From Gammaproteobacteria bacterium (GTDB taxonomy: Bacteria; Pseudomonadota; Gammaproteobacteria; GCA-001735895), in NCBI GenBank assembly GCA_029862125.1, contig JAOTXY010000028.1, forward strand, positions 1-38,419: 38,419 bases of DNA, in the 5' to 3' direction. The translations under genes and the position numbers were made by a program. Of this stretch, positions 16,754 to 26,349 are shown in pieces (the stretch's first letter is position 1; every line of letters begins with the position of its first letter). The notes below the pieces were generated by a model that was given only the letters and a program-made list of their open reading frames with translations, did no database searches and was not told the origin of the DNA.

Positions 16754-17773
16754 CTATAATTCGATTTCACCCTGTTTTGAATGTTCAAATCCGAAATGCG
16801 AGTACGCGCGGGATGTTACCACACGCCCACGCGGGGTTCGCATCATGTAACCCTGCTGTATCAGGTAAGGTTCAATGACGTCCTCGATGGTGCCACGCTC
16901 TTCGCCGATCGCGGCCGCCAGGCTTTCCACACCAACCGGCCCGCCATCAAATTTATCAATCAGTGTCAAAACCAGGCGTCGATCCATATGGTCGAGTCCG
17001 GACTTATCAACCTTGAGCATGTCCAGCGCCGCGCAGGCGACCTCGGCACTGATAATACCGTCGACCTTGACCTCGGCGTAATCGCGCGCGCGTCGTAATA
17101 GTCGGTTGGCGATGCGTGGGGTACCGCGCGATCGGCTGGCAATTTCACGTGCACCTTCCGCTTCAAGCTCGATCCCGAGTAAACCCGCCGAGCGCATAAT
17201 AATTCGACCCAGTTCCTCGGCGCTGTAAAATTCGAGACGATGCACAATCCCGAAACGATCGCGTAAAGGCGAGGTTAGCAGTCCCGCGCGCGTGGTCGCA
17301 CCCACCAGTGTAAATGGGGGCAGATCAAGCTTGATGGAACGTGCCGCAGGTCCCTCACCGATCATGATATCGAGTTGAAAGTCTTCCAGGGCCGGGTACA
17401 GAATTTCCTCTACCACGGGACTCAGCCGATGAATTTCATCGATAAACAGCACATCATGTGGTTCAAGGTTAGTCAGTATTGCCGCAAGATCGCCCGCTTT
17501 CTCCAGTACCGGTCCCGATGTCTGGCGCAGGTTAACCTGCATTTCGTTGGCGATGATATGCGACAGGGTTGTTTTGCCAAGGCCCGGTGGACCGAATATC
17601 AATACGTGATCAAGCGCTTCCTGACGTTTTATCGCGGCCTGGACGAATATTTCCATTTGTTCGCGAACTTCATCCTGGCCGACGTAATCACTGAGTAGCT
17701 TGGGACGCAGCGCACGGTCCAGCGACAACTCTTCTGCAATCGCATCCGGATCGATCAGTCGATCTTCGCTCAT
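16754..17773 (-). CDS. ruvB: Holliday junction branch-migration ATPase RuvB
   Basis: A 339-residue AAA+ motor of branch migration. Motifs: [18 protein letters not shown] (Walker A), [15 protein letters not shown] (Walker B), [18 protein letters not shown] (sensor I/arginine finger region) and the C-terminal winged helix ending [15 protein letters not shown]-terminal [12 protein letters not shown] is standard. It overlaps ruvA by four bases (ATGA), so translation is probably coupled. Function is with RuvA and RuvC in recombination and replication-fork repair. Confidence 0.98.
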   Translation of the reverse strand: MSEDRLIDPDAIAEELSLDRALRPKLLSDYVGQDEVREQMEIFVQAAIKRQEALDHVLIFGPPGLGKTTLSHIIANEMQVNLRQTSGPVLEKAGDLAAILTNLEPHDVLFIDEIHRLSPVVEEILYPALEDFQLDIMIGEGPAARSIKLDLPPFTLVGATTRAGLLTSPLRDRFGIVHRLEFYSAEELGRIIMRSAGLLGIELEAEGAREIASRSRGTPRIANRLLRRARDYAEVKVDGIISAEVACAALDMLKVDKSGLDHMDRRLVLTLIDKFDGGPVGVESLAAAIGEERGTIEDVIEPYLIQQGYMMRTPRGRVVTSRAYSHFGFEHSKQGEIEL

Positions 17774-18372
17774 ACCTTAACTGACGCCTGCAACGCCTGT
17801 TTAATTAACTCCGAGGCGCTGCTTTGAGCCTCACCCTGCTGTTGCGCTCGATTGATCATTTTTTCGGCATCTATCGGCCTGTAGCCCAGGGCCTGCAGGG
17901 CTTCAATGGCTTCACTTACCATCGAATGTCCAGTCGGTAAAACCTCGCGGGTGGGCGTGTCGCTTACCAGGCTTTCAATCTTGTCACGCATCTCGATAAC
18001 CAGGCGTTCGGCAGTTTTCTTGCCGACACCCGGCAACCTGGTCAGCATCGCCACATCGTTATTAACAATGCAAAGTGCAAATTGCTGATCGTCGATGCCA
18101 GATAAAATTGTCAATGCCATTTTTGGACCAACACCATTAATTCGAATCAGTTGGCGGAACAGCTTGCGTTCCTGCTCGTCATTGAACCCGACCAGGCTGT
18201 GTGAATCGTCTTTAACCAGCAAATGGGTCCAGATGGAGATGCGCTCGCCTACTTCGGGTAGCTGGTAAAACGTCGTCATCGACACATCTGCTTCGTAACC
18301 CACTCCATTGCAATCGATCAGTATTTGCGGGGCGCGCTTGGCGGCCAGTATACCTGTCAGTCGGCTGATCAT
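17770..18372 (-). CDS. ruvA: Holliday junction DNA-binding protein RuvA
   Basis: A 200-residue protein with the three RuvA domains: N-terminal OB fold ([20 protein letters not shown]...), two helix-hairpin-helix motifs ([18 protein letters not shown] and [19 protein letters not shown]) and the C-terminal helical domain that binds RuvB ([20 protein letters not shown]). It overlaps ruvC upstream and ruvB downstream by four bases each. Confidence 0.98.
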   Translation of the reverse strand: MISRLTGILAAKRAPQILIDCNGVGYEADVSMTTFYQLPEVGERISIWTHLLVKDDSHSLVGFNDEQERKLFRQLIRINGVGPKMALTILSGIDDQQFALCIVNNDVAMLTRLPGVGKKTAERLVIEMRDKIESLVSDTPTREVLPTGHSMVSEAIEALQALGYRPIDAEKMINRAQQQGEAQSSASELIKQALQASVKV

Positions 18373-18893
18373 CTGCGGCTGCTTCTCCTGCGCTTTAGCA
18401 AACCGGGGTCGATACCCGTTTTCTGCCGCGTAGCATAAAATTGTGCGTGGCAGATAGCAATCGCGAGGCCATCCGCCTCGTCGGCTTGCAGATCCTGCCT
18501 GATTCCAAGCAAGCGTTTTACCATATGCTGAACCTGTTCCTTGTTGGCTGCACCCGTACCGACAATGGCCTGCTTGATTTCGCGCGGCGCATACTCGGCT
18601 ATTTCAAGCCCGGCCCGGTAGGCTGCGCAGATAGCCGCGCCACGAGCCTGTCCCAGCTTCAATGCCGAATCAGGGTTGCGCGCCATGAACACGTTTTCGA
18701 TGCTCATCTGTTCAGGCCGGTGCTTTTGAATCACGCTTTCGATTTCATTAAAAATACAACCCAGGCGCTGTGGCAGGCTATCCCCGCTGACCCTGATCTT
18801 GCCACTGGTGACATACTCGATGCGGCTAGCGTGATTATCGATGAGGCCAAAGCCGGTGATGCGCGATCCAGGGTCAATCCCCAGGATAATCAT
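18369..18893 (-). CDS. ruvC: Holliday junction resolvase RuvC
   Basis: A 174-residue endonuclease that cuts Holliday junctions. It starts MIILGIDPGSRITGFG with the first catalytic aspartate at residue 7; the acidic SIENVFMARNPDSALKLGQARG and DEADGLAIAICHAQ segments supply the other metal ligands. It overlaps yebC by one base and ruvA by four, giving the tight yebC-ruvC-ruvA-ruvB order common in gammaproteobacteria. Confidence 0.98.
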   Translation of the reverse strand: MIILGIDPGSRITGFGLIDNHASRIEYVTSGKIRVSGDSLPQRLGCIFNEIESVIQKHRPEQMSIENVFMARNPDSALKLGQARGAAICAAYRAGLEIAEYAPREIKQAIVGTGAANKEQVQHMVKRLLGIRQDLQADEADGLAIAICHAQFYATRQKTGIDPGLLKRRRSSRR

Positions 18894-19639
18894 TAAGCCT
18901 GGGCCTCGTACGCTTCCTGTGGAATTTCAGCGTTGTAATACACATCCTGCACATCATCAGAGCTTTCCAGCAGGTCGACCAGGCGCAGGACTTTCTGGGC
19001 GTCATCGAGATCGAGCTCGGCATTGGTAGACGCACGCATGGTTAACTCCGAGTCTTCCGGTTCGAGCCCTGCGTCGGTCATCGACTGTTTCACCGCAACA
19101 TAATCTTCGGCTGTCGTCAGAACCTCGATACTGCCGTCGTCGGCGACGATAATATCCTCGGCACCTGCGTCAACTGCGGCTTCCATAACACTGTCTTCAT
19201 CATGCTCAGGCGAATAGAGCAGCACGCCAATATTGTTGAACATGTATGCCACCGAACCACTTTGCCCGAGGTTGCCGCCGGCCTTGGTGAAAGCGTGGCG
19301 AACTTCGGCGACAGTACGATTACGATTATCCGACAGGCACTCGACTATTACCGCGACTCCCGCGGGTCCATATCCCTCGTAGCGAATTTCCTCGTAATCA
19401 GAACCATCAAGTTCGCCAGCACCACGCTTCACCGCGCGTTCGATCGCATCCTTGGGTACTGATTGTGACTTGGCCTTGTCGACTGCGGTACGCAACGAGG
19501 CATTGGCATCGAGATCCGACCCACCTGCCTTGGCGGCAACGACAATTTCTTTTATCAGACGGGTGAACAACTTTCCGCGCTTGGCATCCTGCGCCTTCTT
19601 ACGGTGTTGTATGTTTGCCCATTTGCTGTGACCCGCCAC
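18893..19639 (-). CDS. yebC: YebC/PmpR-family protein (TACO1-like)
   Basis: A 248-residue member of the YebC family, starting MAGHSKWANIQHRKKAQDAKRG as nearly all members do. It contains the DAIERAVKRGAGE and YEGYGPAGVAVIVECLSDNRNRT signatures. Members act as translation factors that ease ribosome stalling or as DNA-binding regulators; recent work favours the ribosome role. It precedes ruvC with a one-base overlap and follows the Crp/Fnr-type regulator gene by 52 bases. Confidence 0.97.
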   Translation of the reverse strand: MAGHSKWANIQHRKKAQDAKRGKLFTRLIKEIVVAAKAGGSDLDANASLRTAVDKAKSQSVPKDAIERAVKRGAGELDGSDYEEIRYEGYGPAGVAVIVECLSDNRNRTVAEVRHAFTKAGGNLGQSGSVAYMFNNIGVLLYSPEHDEDSVMEAAVDAGAEDIIVADDGSIEVLTTAEDYVAVKQSMTDAGLEPEDSELTMRASTNAELDLDDAQKVLRLVDLLESSDDVQDVYYNAEIPQEAYEAQA

Positions 19640-19691
19640 TGTTCCAACCTCGGTGAAATTGGCGCTATGTTATCACTTTTTTGGCGAAGCT

Positions 19692-20351
19692 TTACCAGCC
19701 GGGAGGGAGTTTCTTCTCGATTGTGATATGTTTACCTTCTATCGAGATATAACCACCCGTTTTCAGTTCTTTCAGAATACGATGTACCATTTCGCGGGTA
19801 GCACCAACCCGACTGGCGATGTCCTGCTGGGTTAGTTTCTCGGTAACCAGCTTCTCGCCAACGGCATCGGCGTGCTTGTAGAGAACCCGCACCACCCGGT
19901 TGTAAACATCCTCGAGCGCGAGGCTGCTGACTTCCTCGGTCAAATCTTGAATCCGATGGATCAGCAAATCGATAATTTGCATGCTTACCGTAGGTTTTTT
20001 CAACAAGGTATCCATGAATACCTGGCGCGAAATGACACCAAAGGTGGAATCCTCGGTGGTGATGATACTGGCCTGGCGCGGGATTCCGCCCAGCGGCGCA
20101 AGTTCGCCGAAGGCTTCACGTTCAGCGAGCGTATTGATGATGATTTCCTTACCCTTGTCATTGTGCAGGAAAACATCAACCTTGCCTTGCAGGATGACAT
20201 AGAACGAATCGGTTTCATCACCCTGGCTGACAATTACGGTATTTTTTGGAAACTGGCGAATAACGGTCTGCGACGCGACACTCTCGATGTCGTCCTCGCT
20301 CATACCTCGAAACAGCGTAATTTCTTCGAGTGTTTCGTTTAGGGTTGCCAT
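19692..20351 (-). CDS. Crp/Fnr-family transcriptional regulator
   Basis: A 219-residue regulator with an N-terminal cyclic-nucleotide-binding fold (residues about 10-125; GDETDSFYVILQGKVDVFL, FGELAPLGGIPRQASIITTED) and a C-terminal winged helix (LTQQDIASRVGATREMVHRILKELKTGGYI). I find no cysteine in it, so the FNR iron-sulfur cluster is excluded. The cAMP-site arginine/serine pair of true CRP (GEL...RSA) is only partly kept as GELAPLGGIPRQAS, so ligand binding is uncertain. The recognition helix (GATREMVHRI) resembles CRP's TRETVGRI. It sits between gpmI and yebC. Confidence 0.9.
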   Translation of the reverse strand: MATLNETLEEITLFRGMSEDDIESVASQTVIRQFPKNTVIVSQGDETDSFYVILQGKVDVFLHNDKGKEIIINTLAEREAFGELAPLGGIPRQASIITTEDSTFGVISRQVFMDTLLKKPTVSMQIIDLLIHRIQDLTEEVSSLALEDVYNRVVRVLYKHADAVGEKLVTEKLTQQDIASRVGATREMVHRILKELKTGGYISIEGKHITIEKKLPPGW

Positions 20352-20416
20352 GTTTGTTATTTAATCGCGCACTACTTAATCTGTAATCATCACTAAATTT
20401 GCACAGGTAATCAAGG

Positions 20417-21964
20417 TTATTTCGTCAGGCTATCACTAATGACCGATCGTCCGGTCATCGCCACGGGTTGCGGAATACCCATTAACTGCAGTACGGTCGG
20501 CGCTATTGCCGACAGGTTTTCACCCGCTTCGAGGGTTTTTACTTCGCTATCGATAACCAGGCACGGCACCGGATGATTGGAGTGCTGGGTATGCGGCTTA
20601 CCCGTCTGCGGATCCACCATCTCATCGCAATTACCATGGTCGGCGGTCAAAACGACCGCGTAGTTACTCGCAATAGCGGCTTCAATTACCCGCCCGACTT
20701 CACGGTCCAGCGCTTCCACGGCCTTGATAATCGCCTCGCGAACCGCGGTATGCCCAACCATATCGCCGTTGGCAAAATTGACTACGATAAAGTCATAGCT
20801 GTCAGATTGCATGGCCTCGATAACCCGATCCGCCACTTCGGGCGCGCTCATTTCAGGTTGCAGGTCATAGGTGGCAACCCGCGGTGACTGGATCAAGCTG
20901 CGCTCTTCACCCGGATACGGCTCCTCGCGGCCGCCGTTAAAGAAAAACGTGACATGCGCGTATTTCTCGGTTTCGGCGCAATGCAGCTGTGTCAGGCCGG
21001 CGTCACTTATAACACTACCCAGGGTCGTTTCTGGTTGAGTCGGCGCAAACGCGACCGGAGACTTGAGCCGGGAATCGTAATGTGTCATGCAGGTAACCGT
21101 GATCGGGCGATAACCCGGACCACGCTCAAATTCGTCAAACTCGTCTAAGGTAAGGGCGGCACAGATCTGGCGCACACGGTCATTGCGAAAATTAAAGAAA
21201 ATCATTTCGTCTCCGGGTTGCAGGGTCTGCAAGCCCGGTAAATGAGTCGGCAGGATAAATTCATCATTTTTGCCGTCATCATAACTTTGCTGGATAGCCG
21301 CCTGTGCCGATTCGGCGCCAATACCCTTGCCATGTACGATATTGTTCCAGGCAAGCTCAACGCGATCCCAGCGTTGATCACGATCCATCGCGTAATAACG
21401 TCCCGATACCGTTCCGATATGGCCGCCGCATTGATTCAGTAATGTCTCGAGATCGGGCAGGTAGGATAACGCCGCCTGGGGTGCGGTATCACGTCCATCG
21501 GTGATCACGTGTACCTGTGGCACGACCGCATTTTGATGACATAGTCGTATCAGTGCGCACAGGTGATCGATATGGCTGTGTACGCCACCGTCTGAAACCA
21601 GGCCAACGAGATGCAACGGTCGATTAGCAGCTTTCGCGGTTTGCACCGCGCCGAGTAAGGCGGGATTCTCAAAGAAACCGCCGTCCTTGATGGCATCGTC
21701 TATGCGCACCAGGTCCTGCTTGACGATAGTACCGCTACCGATGGTCATGTGGCCGACTTCAGAATTACCCATCTGACCGACAGGCAGGCCCACGCCACGT
21801 CCGGATGCTTCCAGGGTAGTCATCGGGTAGGCGGAAAAATAATGATCGAAATTGGGCGTGCTGGCCTGAATGATCGCATTATGCGTAGGGTCGGCATTAA
21901 TCCCGAATCCATCCAGGATGCACAGCAGAGTCGGACGGCGCAGCGTCCCGGGTTTGGTCGTCAT
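20417..21964 (-). CDS. gpmI: 2,3-bisphosphoglycerate-independent phosphoglycerate mutase
   Basis: A 515-residue cofactor-independent phosphoglycerate mutase (glycolysis: 3-phosphoglycerate to 2-phosphoglycerate), manganese-dependent. The start is followed by LLCILDGFGIN with a metal-binding aspartate. The phosphoserine nucleophile is S68 in MGNSEVGHMTIG. Other metal-ligand segments are visible: HSHIDHL, ITDGRDTAPQAA, NFANGDMVGHT and LTADHGNCDEM. Length is as expected (510-515). A separate unknown gene lies about 100 bases upstream. Confidence 0.98.
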   Translation of the reverse strand: MTTKPGTLRRPTLLCILDGFGINADPTHNAIIQASTPNFDHYFSAYPMTTLEASGRGVGLPVGQMGNSEVGHMTIGSGTIVKQDLVRIDDAIKDGGFFENPALLGAVQTAKAANRPLHLVGLVSDGGVHSHIDHLCALIRLCHQNAVVPQVHVITDGRDTAPQAALSYLPDLETLLNQCGGHIGTVSGRYYAMDRDQRWDRVELAWNNIVHGKGIGAESAQAAIQQSYDDGKNDEFILPTHLPGLQTLQPGDEMIFFNFRNDRVRQICAALTLDEFDEFERGPGYRPITVTCMTHYDSRLKSPVAFAPTQPETTLGSVISDAGLTQLHCAETEKYAHVTFFFNGGREEPYPGEERSLIQSPRVATYDLQPEMSAPEVADRVIEAMQSDSYDFIVVNFANGDMVGHTAVREAIIKAVEALDREVGRVIEAAIASNYAVVLTADHGNCDEMVDPQTGKPHTQHSNHPVPCLVIDSEVKTLEAGENLSAIAPTVLQLMGIPQPVAMTGRSVISDSLTK

Positions 21965-22062
21965 TGAGATAATCGAAACTACGGTCTGGACAGGGTTGAA
22001 TCATACCGTAAAACCCGATTCGGGTTAACAATCCTGTTACTTGTATTTTGACCCTCAGTTGT

Positions 22063-22329
22063 TTAAACCTTGATATCGATGATTGTTCCGAGCGCCTGGT
22101 TGGAGGCTTCCAGCGACCTGGCGTTGGCGCGCACGGCCTGCACGATTTCTTGCTGCTCAACCAGCGCACGGTCACGTGAACCCGATGCAAAGGCGTCAGT
22201 GTTTTCATCCTGGGCTACTTCGGCTACGTTTTGGTCCAGGCGCTCAAGCTGCTCGCGAATTCCTTCGACCGCGCTGCGGGCTGCATCGGAATTAGTATAT
22301 TGAGGCCTTGCTGAATCAGTTACATTCAT
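22063..22329 (-). CDS. Small conserved-looking helical protein of unknown function
   Basis: An 88-residue acidic protein I do not recognise. It starts MNVTDSARPQYTN, is mostly predicted helix in the middle (SAVEGIREQLERLDQNVAEVAQ) and ends with QAVRANARSLEASNQALGTIIDIKV. That ending resembles, loosely, the C-terminal helix of flagellar rod and hook proteins (EMVQ..ANARSFEAN), so a short flagellar-like relative is conceivable, but no other flagellar gene is in the window. No signal peptide or cysteine. GGTGAAG precedes the ATG. It is separated by about 100 bases from both neighbours, so it may be transcribed alone. Confidence 0.65.
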   Translation of the reverse strand: MNVTDSARPQYTNSDAARSAVEGIREQLERLDQNVAEVAQDENTDAFASGSRDRALVEQQEIVQAVRANARSLEASNQALGTIIDIKV

Positions 22330-22438
22330 AACTTCACCATCGTCAGGTAAACAGGTTAAGTCTAGCCAAATTAACTGTTTTCGCCCGGATATCGAAAGCA
22401 GCAGAGACTAACGGTTCAAAAACCGCGACAAACGGTAC

Positions 22439-22978
22439 CTAGTAAAAGGAAACTTCCCCAGCGATGGCTTCAGCCTGGACCTTATAGGCGGATCGTTCGG
22501 CAAGCAAATCGGCCATATTAACGGGATTAATGTAGCTCAGTCGGGACTTATGATTTCGCCAGTCACTGCTAAGCTCAATGTCGATTCCATCACGTTGCCA
22601 ACGGTACTTGCGGTCGGATATAAAGCTTCCCGCGAGAATTTCGGCGGCACCATACTTAGCGGTCAAATTGCTCAATAATTGCCTTGAAATCAAATTCCCG
22701 AATTCGTATTCGGCAAAGGCGAAACGCAGATCCTGTTTGACAAAACCGAGATAGAGTCGAGACGATCCGGCGAGCGCCCTCGAACTGTCATAGACATCAA
22801 ACCAGTTCTCCTTACCGCCTTCACGAATCAACACCACGCCGGCTGCCTTGACAGCGCTGCGCAGTTCAGATCGGTTGGTGGACTGGAGGCTGACACCGAA
22901 CAACTCCAATGCCGATGCGGGCTGAATTGATCCCACAATAAGGCACAGCAAAGCCGCTATGTTAGAACATCTGCTCAT
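22439..22978 (-). CDS. Secreted protein of unknown function
   Basis: A 179-residue protein with a likely signal peptide (CSNIAALLCLIVGSIQPASA, then LELFG). The mature part begins LFGVSLQSTNRSELRSAVKAAGVV, followed by a Trp/Tyr-rich middle (KENWFDVYDSSRAL, FAEYEFG) and a YRWQRDGIDIELSSDW strand. No known domain is recognised. It lies 35 bases after tatC on the same strand and may be the last gene of the his-tat unit, which would fit a periplasmic location. Confidence 0.7.
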   Translation of the reverse strand: MSRCSNIAALLCLIVGSIQPASALELFGVSLQSTNRSELRSAVKAAGVVLIREGGKENWFDVYDSSRALAGSSRLYLGFVKQDLRFAFAEYEFGNLISRQLLSNLTAKYGAAEILAGSFISDRKYRWQRDGIDIELSSDWRNHKSRLSYINPVNMADLLAERSAYKVQAEAIAGEVSFY

Positions 22979-23013
22979 ACCGGGGTTATCGGACAGTCAG
23001 GCGATTTATTAAG

Positions 23014-23895
23014 TTATGACTTGTCGATCCGGGATTCGTCGGCCTCCGCCTGGTCGAGTTCAGCTTCCATTTCCTCGTCAGTCAGGGGCTGATGATCGGG
23101 CACAGCAGAGTTTTCATCTTCCAGGTCCCCATCGTCATCGTCTTCCTCGTCGAAATTACGATCCTTGAAAATAATCCTCGATGCAATCAAACCCGCCTCG
23201 AACAACACCCAAACTGGCAAGGCCAGTAACACTTGCGATATCACGTCGGGTGGCGTTAACAACATGCCGAGGATAAAAGCGCCGACTATTACAAATGGAC
23301 GCTTTTCGCTGAGCTTTTTTGGCGTTGTAAAGCCAATCGCGACCAGGATTATGGTCGCAATCGGAACCTCAAAGGCAAGCCCGAAGCCAAAAAACAGCGC
23401 CAGCACGAAATCGAGGTAACGCCCGATGTCGGTCGAAATATTGACCATCTCGGGGCCGATACTGGTAAAAAACGCGAATACCAGCGGGAACACAATGAAG
23501 TAGGCGAAAGACACCCCGGCATAAAACAACAGGATGCTGGATACCAGCAGTGGTCCGGCAATGCGTTTTTCGTTGGCATAAAGTCCCGGCGCCACGAACG
23601 ACCAGCACTGATAGAGAATCACCGGCATCGCCAGGAAAACCGATAGCATCAACACCAGCTTGAAAGGGGTCAGGAAAGGCGAAGCGACATCGATCGCGAT
23701 CATGTTAGCGCCTTCGGGCAAATGCCGCGTCAACGGTTCCGCCATGTAAATGTAAATGTCGTTGGCCCAGTAAAACAGACCCAGGAAAATCACCAGGATC
23801 GCTACCACCATCCGCACCACGCGATCGCGCAGCTCGACCAGGTGTGACATCAGGCTGCCGCTGGCACTTTGCTCCGGATTATCTTCTTCAGTCAT
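23014..23895 (-). CDS. tatC: Sec-independent protein translocase TatC
   Basis: A 293-residue polytopic protein, the signal-peptide receptor of the Tat pathway. It has the N-terminal [16 protein letters not shown] signature, six hydrophobic helices and the conserved [17 protein letters not shown] and FGLAFEVPI segments. After the last helix there is a highly acidic tail of about 50 residues ([13 protein letters not shown]..., [15 protein letters not shown]), longer than in Escherichia coli TatC (258 residues). It overlaps tatB by four bases. The Tat-signal DctP in this window is one candidate substrate. Confidence 0.97.
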   Translation of the reverse strand: MTEEDNPEQSASGSLMSHLVELRDRVVRMVVAILVIFLGLFYWANDIYIYMAEPLTRHLPEGANMIAIDVASPFLTPFKLVLMLSVFLAMPVILYQCWSFVAPGLYANEKRIAGPLLVSSILLFYAGVSFAYFIVFPLVFAFFTSIGPEMVNISTDIGRYLDFVLALFFGFGLAFEVPIATIILVAIGFTTPKKLSEKRPFVIVGAFILGMLLTPPDVISQVLLALPVWVLFEAGLIASRIIFKDRNFDEEDDDDGDLEDENSAVPDHQPLTDEEMEAELDQAEADESRIDKS

Positions 23896-24317
23896 GATTT
23901 GACATCATCAGCCTGGTCTTTCGCAACTGACTTCGGCTTTTTCCTGGGGGTTGATTCAGGTTCGACTGTGTCTGCTGCGCTGCTTTGCTCGGAGGTTGAA
24001 GGGGTTTCGTCGAGACTTTCCGCAAGCGACTCTCCGGCAGCGCTGACGTCATTGACTTCTTTTTCGAATGCCTTACCCGCAACATTCATGGAGTCTTTTA
24101 TGGTATCCAGCTCGCGTTGCTGATCTGCAAGAATCTGGCGTAATTCATCGGCGCGCAATTCCTGTTCGACATCCGCCTTTACACTGGTCATGAATCGTTT
24201 CAGGCGGCCAAAATACTTACCCGCAGTGCGCGCTACTCCGGGCAGACGTTCGGGGCCAATGACAATTAGCGCGACGATGCCAATCAGCATCATCTCGGTG
24301 AAGCCCATGTCAAACAT
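23892..24317 (-). CDS. tatB: Sec-independent protein translocase TatB
   Basis: A 141-residue TatB: a single N-terminal membrane helix in [26 protein letters not shown], the Gly-Pro hinge, an amphipathic helix ([22 protein letters not shown]) and a variable charged C-terminus. The start MFDMGF and the GPERLP hinge separate it from TatA. It lies 47 bases after tatA and overlaps tatC by four bases. Confidence 0.96.
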   Translation of the reverse strand: MFDMGFTEMMLIGIVALIVIGPERLPGVARTAGKYFGRLKRFMTSVKADVEQELRADELRQILADQQRELDTIKDSMNVAGKAFEKEVNDVSAAGESLAESLDETPSTSEQSSAADTVEPESTPRKKPKSVAKDQADDVKS

Positions 24318-24364
24318 ATTATTTTTGTCAGTTCGAAGTAAGAAGAAACCAGCTCAAAAGTGAC

Positions 24365-24583
24365 TTAAACCTTGTCTTCTTCTTTCACCTTGCCTTCGAT
24401 AATCTGGCTCTCGGATTCCGTCTCGTCTTTCCCGACTTCTTCGTCTTTAACCGATTTTTTGAAACTCCTGATTGCGCCACCCAGATCTCCGCCGACATTG
24501 CGCAGTTTCTTGGTGCCAAACAACAGGATCACGATCGCCAGGATCAATAACAGCGACCAGATACTAATTCCACCAAAACCCAT
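24365..24583 (-). CDS. tatA: Sec-independent protein translocase TatA
   Basis: A 72-residue Tat[24 protein letters not shown] membrane helix, the FGTKKLRN hinge, an amphipathic helix with [13 protein letters not shown], then a short acidic tail. It forms the translocation pore with TatBC. It starts 8 bases after the hisE stop, placing tatABC at the end of the histidine operon. Confidence 0.96.
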   Translation of the reverse strand: MGFGGISIWSLLLILAIVILLFGTKKLRNVGGDLGGAIRSFKKSVKDEEVGKDETESESQIIEGKVKEEDKV

Positions 24584-24591
24584 GTTTCACC

Positions 24592-24918
24592 TCATTTACT
24601 CTGTTCACGTGCGGCTTTTTCTTCGATACCTGAAACGCCGAATCGACGTTCTAGTTCTTCAAGTACCAGCCTAGCATCTAAATTCTGTTGTGCCAGCATC
24701 ACCATGCAATGGAACCAAAGGTCCGCAGTCTCATAAACAATTTGCTGTTTATCGCCTGATTTTGCGGCAATGATTGTTTCAGCCGACTCTTCACCGATTT
24801 TTTTCAATATGGAATCGAGTCCCTGATCATACAAACCCGCTACGTACGAAGATTCGGGGTCCGCGTCTTTTCTCGATGCCAGTACTGTCATCAGGCGCAG
24901 GAGTATATCATCACTCAT
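24592..24918 (-). CDS. hisE: Phosphoribosyl-ATP pyrophosphatase HisE
   Basis: A 108-residue enzyme of histidine synthesis step 2 (PR-ATP to PR-AMP). The acidic metal-binding residues are visible in [12 protein letters not shown] and [14 protein letters not shown]. Separate from HisI here (the two are fused in enteric bacteria). Its ATG overlaps the hisI stop by four bases. Confidence 0.96.
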   Translation of the reverse strand: MSDDILLRLMTVLASRKDADPESSYVAGLYDQGLDSILKKIGEESAETIIAAKSGDKQQIVYETADLWFHCMVMLAQQNLDARLVLEELERRFGVSGIEEKAAREQSK

Positions 24919-25298
24919 CGATAAATCTCGTCGGGATTTTTGATAATTTCTTCATCGATTTGCCACTCTCCATCCTTTAAAACACGAAAGAAACAGCGCC
25001 GCCGACCCGTATGGCAGGCAATTCCACCAATCTGCTCTACCTGCATCAACACCACATCGGCATCGCAATCGACACGAATTTCGTGTAATCGCTGGTCGTG
25101 CCCGGACTCTTCGCCCTTAAACCAGAGCTTTTGGCGCGATCTCGACCAGTATACCGCGCGACCCTGCTCACTGCTCAGTTGCAACGCTTCGCGATTCATC
25201 CAGGCCAGCATCAATACTTCGCCAGTTTGATAATCCTGGGCAATTGCAGGGACCAGGCCATCGCTATTCCAGTCGAGCTTCTCAATCCAGTCAGTCAT
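24915..25298 (-). CDS. hisI: Phosphoribosyl-AMP cyclohydrolase HisI
   Basis: A 127-residue zinc enzyme of histidine synthesis step 3. The start at 25298 ([22 protein letters not shown]) is chosen because it matches the family and overlaps hisF by only 8 bases; the open frame continues upstream to 25454 but that part is inside hisF in another frame and has no family similarity. Zinc and magnesium ligands are in VDCDADV and [14 protein letters not shown], with [10 protein letters not shown] and [10 protein letters not shown] also typical. Confidence 0.96.
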   Translation of the reverse strand: MTDWIEKLDWNSDGLVPAIAQDYQTGEVLMLAWMNREALQLSSEQGRAVYWSRSRQKLWFKGEESGHDQRLHEIRVDCDADVVLMQVEQIGGIACHTGRRRCFFRVLKDGEWQIDEEIIKNPDEIYR

Positions 25299-26067
25299 CC
25301 CGTACCTCGATTCCCCGGGCTCGCATAAACGCCTTGGCTTCGCTGATACGATATTCGCCAAAATGAAAAATACTTGCAGCGAGGACCGCATCGGCTTTTC
25401 CTTGCAGAATACCGTCGGCCAGGTGCTGCAAATTACCGGCGCCCCCCGATGCAATCACAGGAACTCTCACAACTTCTGACACCTGCCGGGTTAACTCGTT
25501 ATCGAAACCTATTTTAGTACCATCACGATCCATACTGGTCAAAAGAATTTCACCGGCACCGTAAGCATCCATTTTTTGCACCCATTCAAGCGTATCGATG
25601 CCGGTCGGTTTACGACCACCGTGGGTAAAAATCTCCCAGCGTCCTGGTTCATCCTGGGTGCTGACACGTTTTGCATCGACCGCGACCACGATACATTGGG
25701 AGCCAAACTTGTCTGCCGCGGCGGCAACAAACTCAGGATTGAACACTGCCGCGGTATTGATGCTGACCTTGTCGGCGCCGGCGTTCAGCATGCGCCGGAT
25801 ATCCGCTAACTCGCGGATGCCACCACCCACCGTCAGCGGGATGAAAACTTCACGCGCCACATCCTCAACCACGTGCACCATGGTATCGCGGTCGTCCGAG
25901 CTCGCGGTGATATCGAGAAAAGTCAGTTCGTCAGCCCCTTCAAGATTGTAGCGGCGTGCATTTTCAACCGGATCGCCGGCATCACGGATTTCGACAAACT
26001 TGACGCCCTTGACCACACGGCCGTTGTCAACATCGAGACAGGGGATAATACGTTTTGCTAGCGACAT
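25291..26067 (-). CDS. hisF: Imidazole glycerol phosphate synthase cyclase subunit HisF
   Basis: A 258-residue TIM barrel that with HisH makes imidazole glycerol phosphate and AICAR. It starts [20 protein letters not shown] with catalytic D12; the second catalytic aspartate lies in IVVAVDAKR. Phosphate-binding loops are GGGIREL and IASGGAGN. In front of it lies palindromic element A, which leaves 279 bases between hisA and hisF; no good ribosome site is seen close to the ATG. Confidence 0.98.
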   Translation of the reverse strand: MSLAKRIIPCLDVDNGRVVKGVKFVEIRDAGDPVENARRYNLEGADELTFLDITASSDDRDTMVHVVEDVAREVFIPLTVGGGIRELADIRRMLNAGADKVSINTAAVFNPEFVAAAADKFGSQCIVVAVDAKRVSTQDEPGRWEIFTHGGRKPTGIDTLEWVQKMDAYGAGEILLTSMDRDGTKIGFDNELTRQVSEVVRVPVIASGGAGNLQHLADGILQGKADAVLAASIFHFGEYRISEAKAFMRARGIEVRDD

Positions 26068-26081
26068 TCGAGCAGGATCAG

Positions 26082-26349
26082 TAGTGCTCCTTCAACCATA
26101 TAATTGCGCGTTCAGTTAGCTTGTCAACGTTCTCGGCAAGACGCGCCTCGCAGACAAGGGCCAACCCCTTGTCAAGAGGCGCAACGCCGTCCGTGGGCGT
26201 TGACAAGCTAACCCGCAGGGCATCCCTGTGGTGTTTCGCAGCTGCGTTGCAGCGCTTGGCAAGGGGGTGGCCCTTGCCCGCACACTGCGTCTTGCTGTGA
26301 AACACCACAGGGACGCTGAAACCGTAATTATATGGTTGAAGGAACACTA
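26082..26349. repeat. Palindromic two-hairpin element A, between hisA and hisF
   Basis: A 268-bp structured element. Terminal inverted repeats: 26089-26105 and 26326-26342 are perfect 17-bp complements, and extend to TAGTG...CACTA at the outer ends with one mismatch. Inside are two long hairpins side by side: GTTAGCTTGTCAACG (26115-26129) with its 15-bp complement at 26198-26212, and CCCTGTGGTGTTTC (26224-26237) with its 14-bp complement at 26299-26312. The whole would fold as a three-way junction in RNA or as a cruciform. Its reverse complement aligns along its length with element B (27727-28067). The right end overlaps the hisA stop codon TAG. Outer TA dinucleotides on both sides suggest a TA target duplication, as in some MITEs (inference). 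No protein is encoded. Confidence 0.88.

Noticed and set aside
25299-25454. N-terminal extension of HisI
   Set aside because: The extra 52 codons lie inside hisF in another frame and have no family similarity; the start at 25298 gives a normal HisI.
26078-26347. 89-codon minus-strand open frame between hisA and hisF
   Set aside because: It lies wholly within palindromic element A; its codons follow from the inverted repeats and no protein family is recognised.
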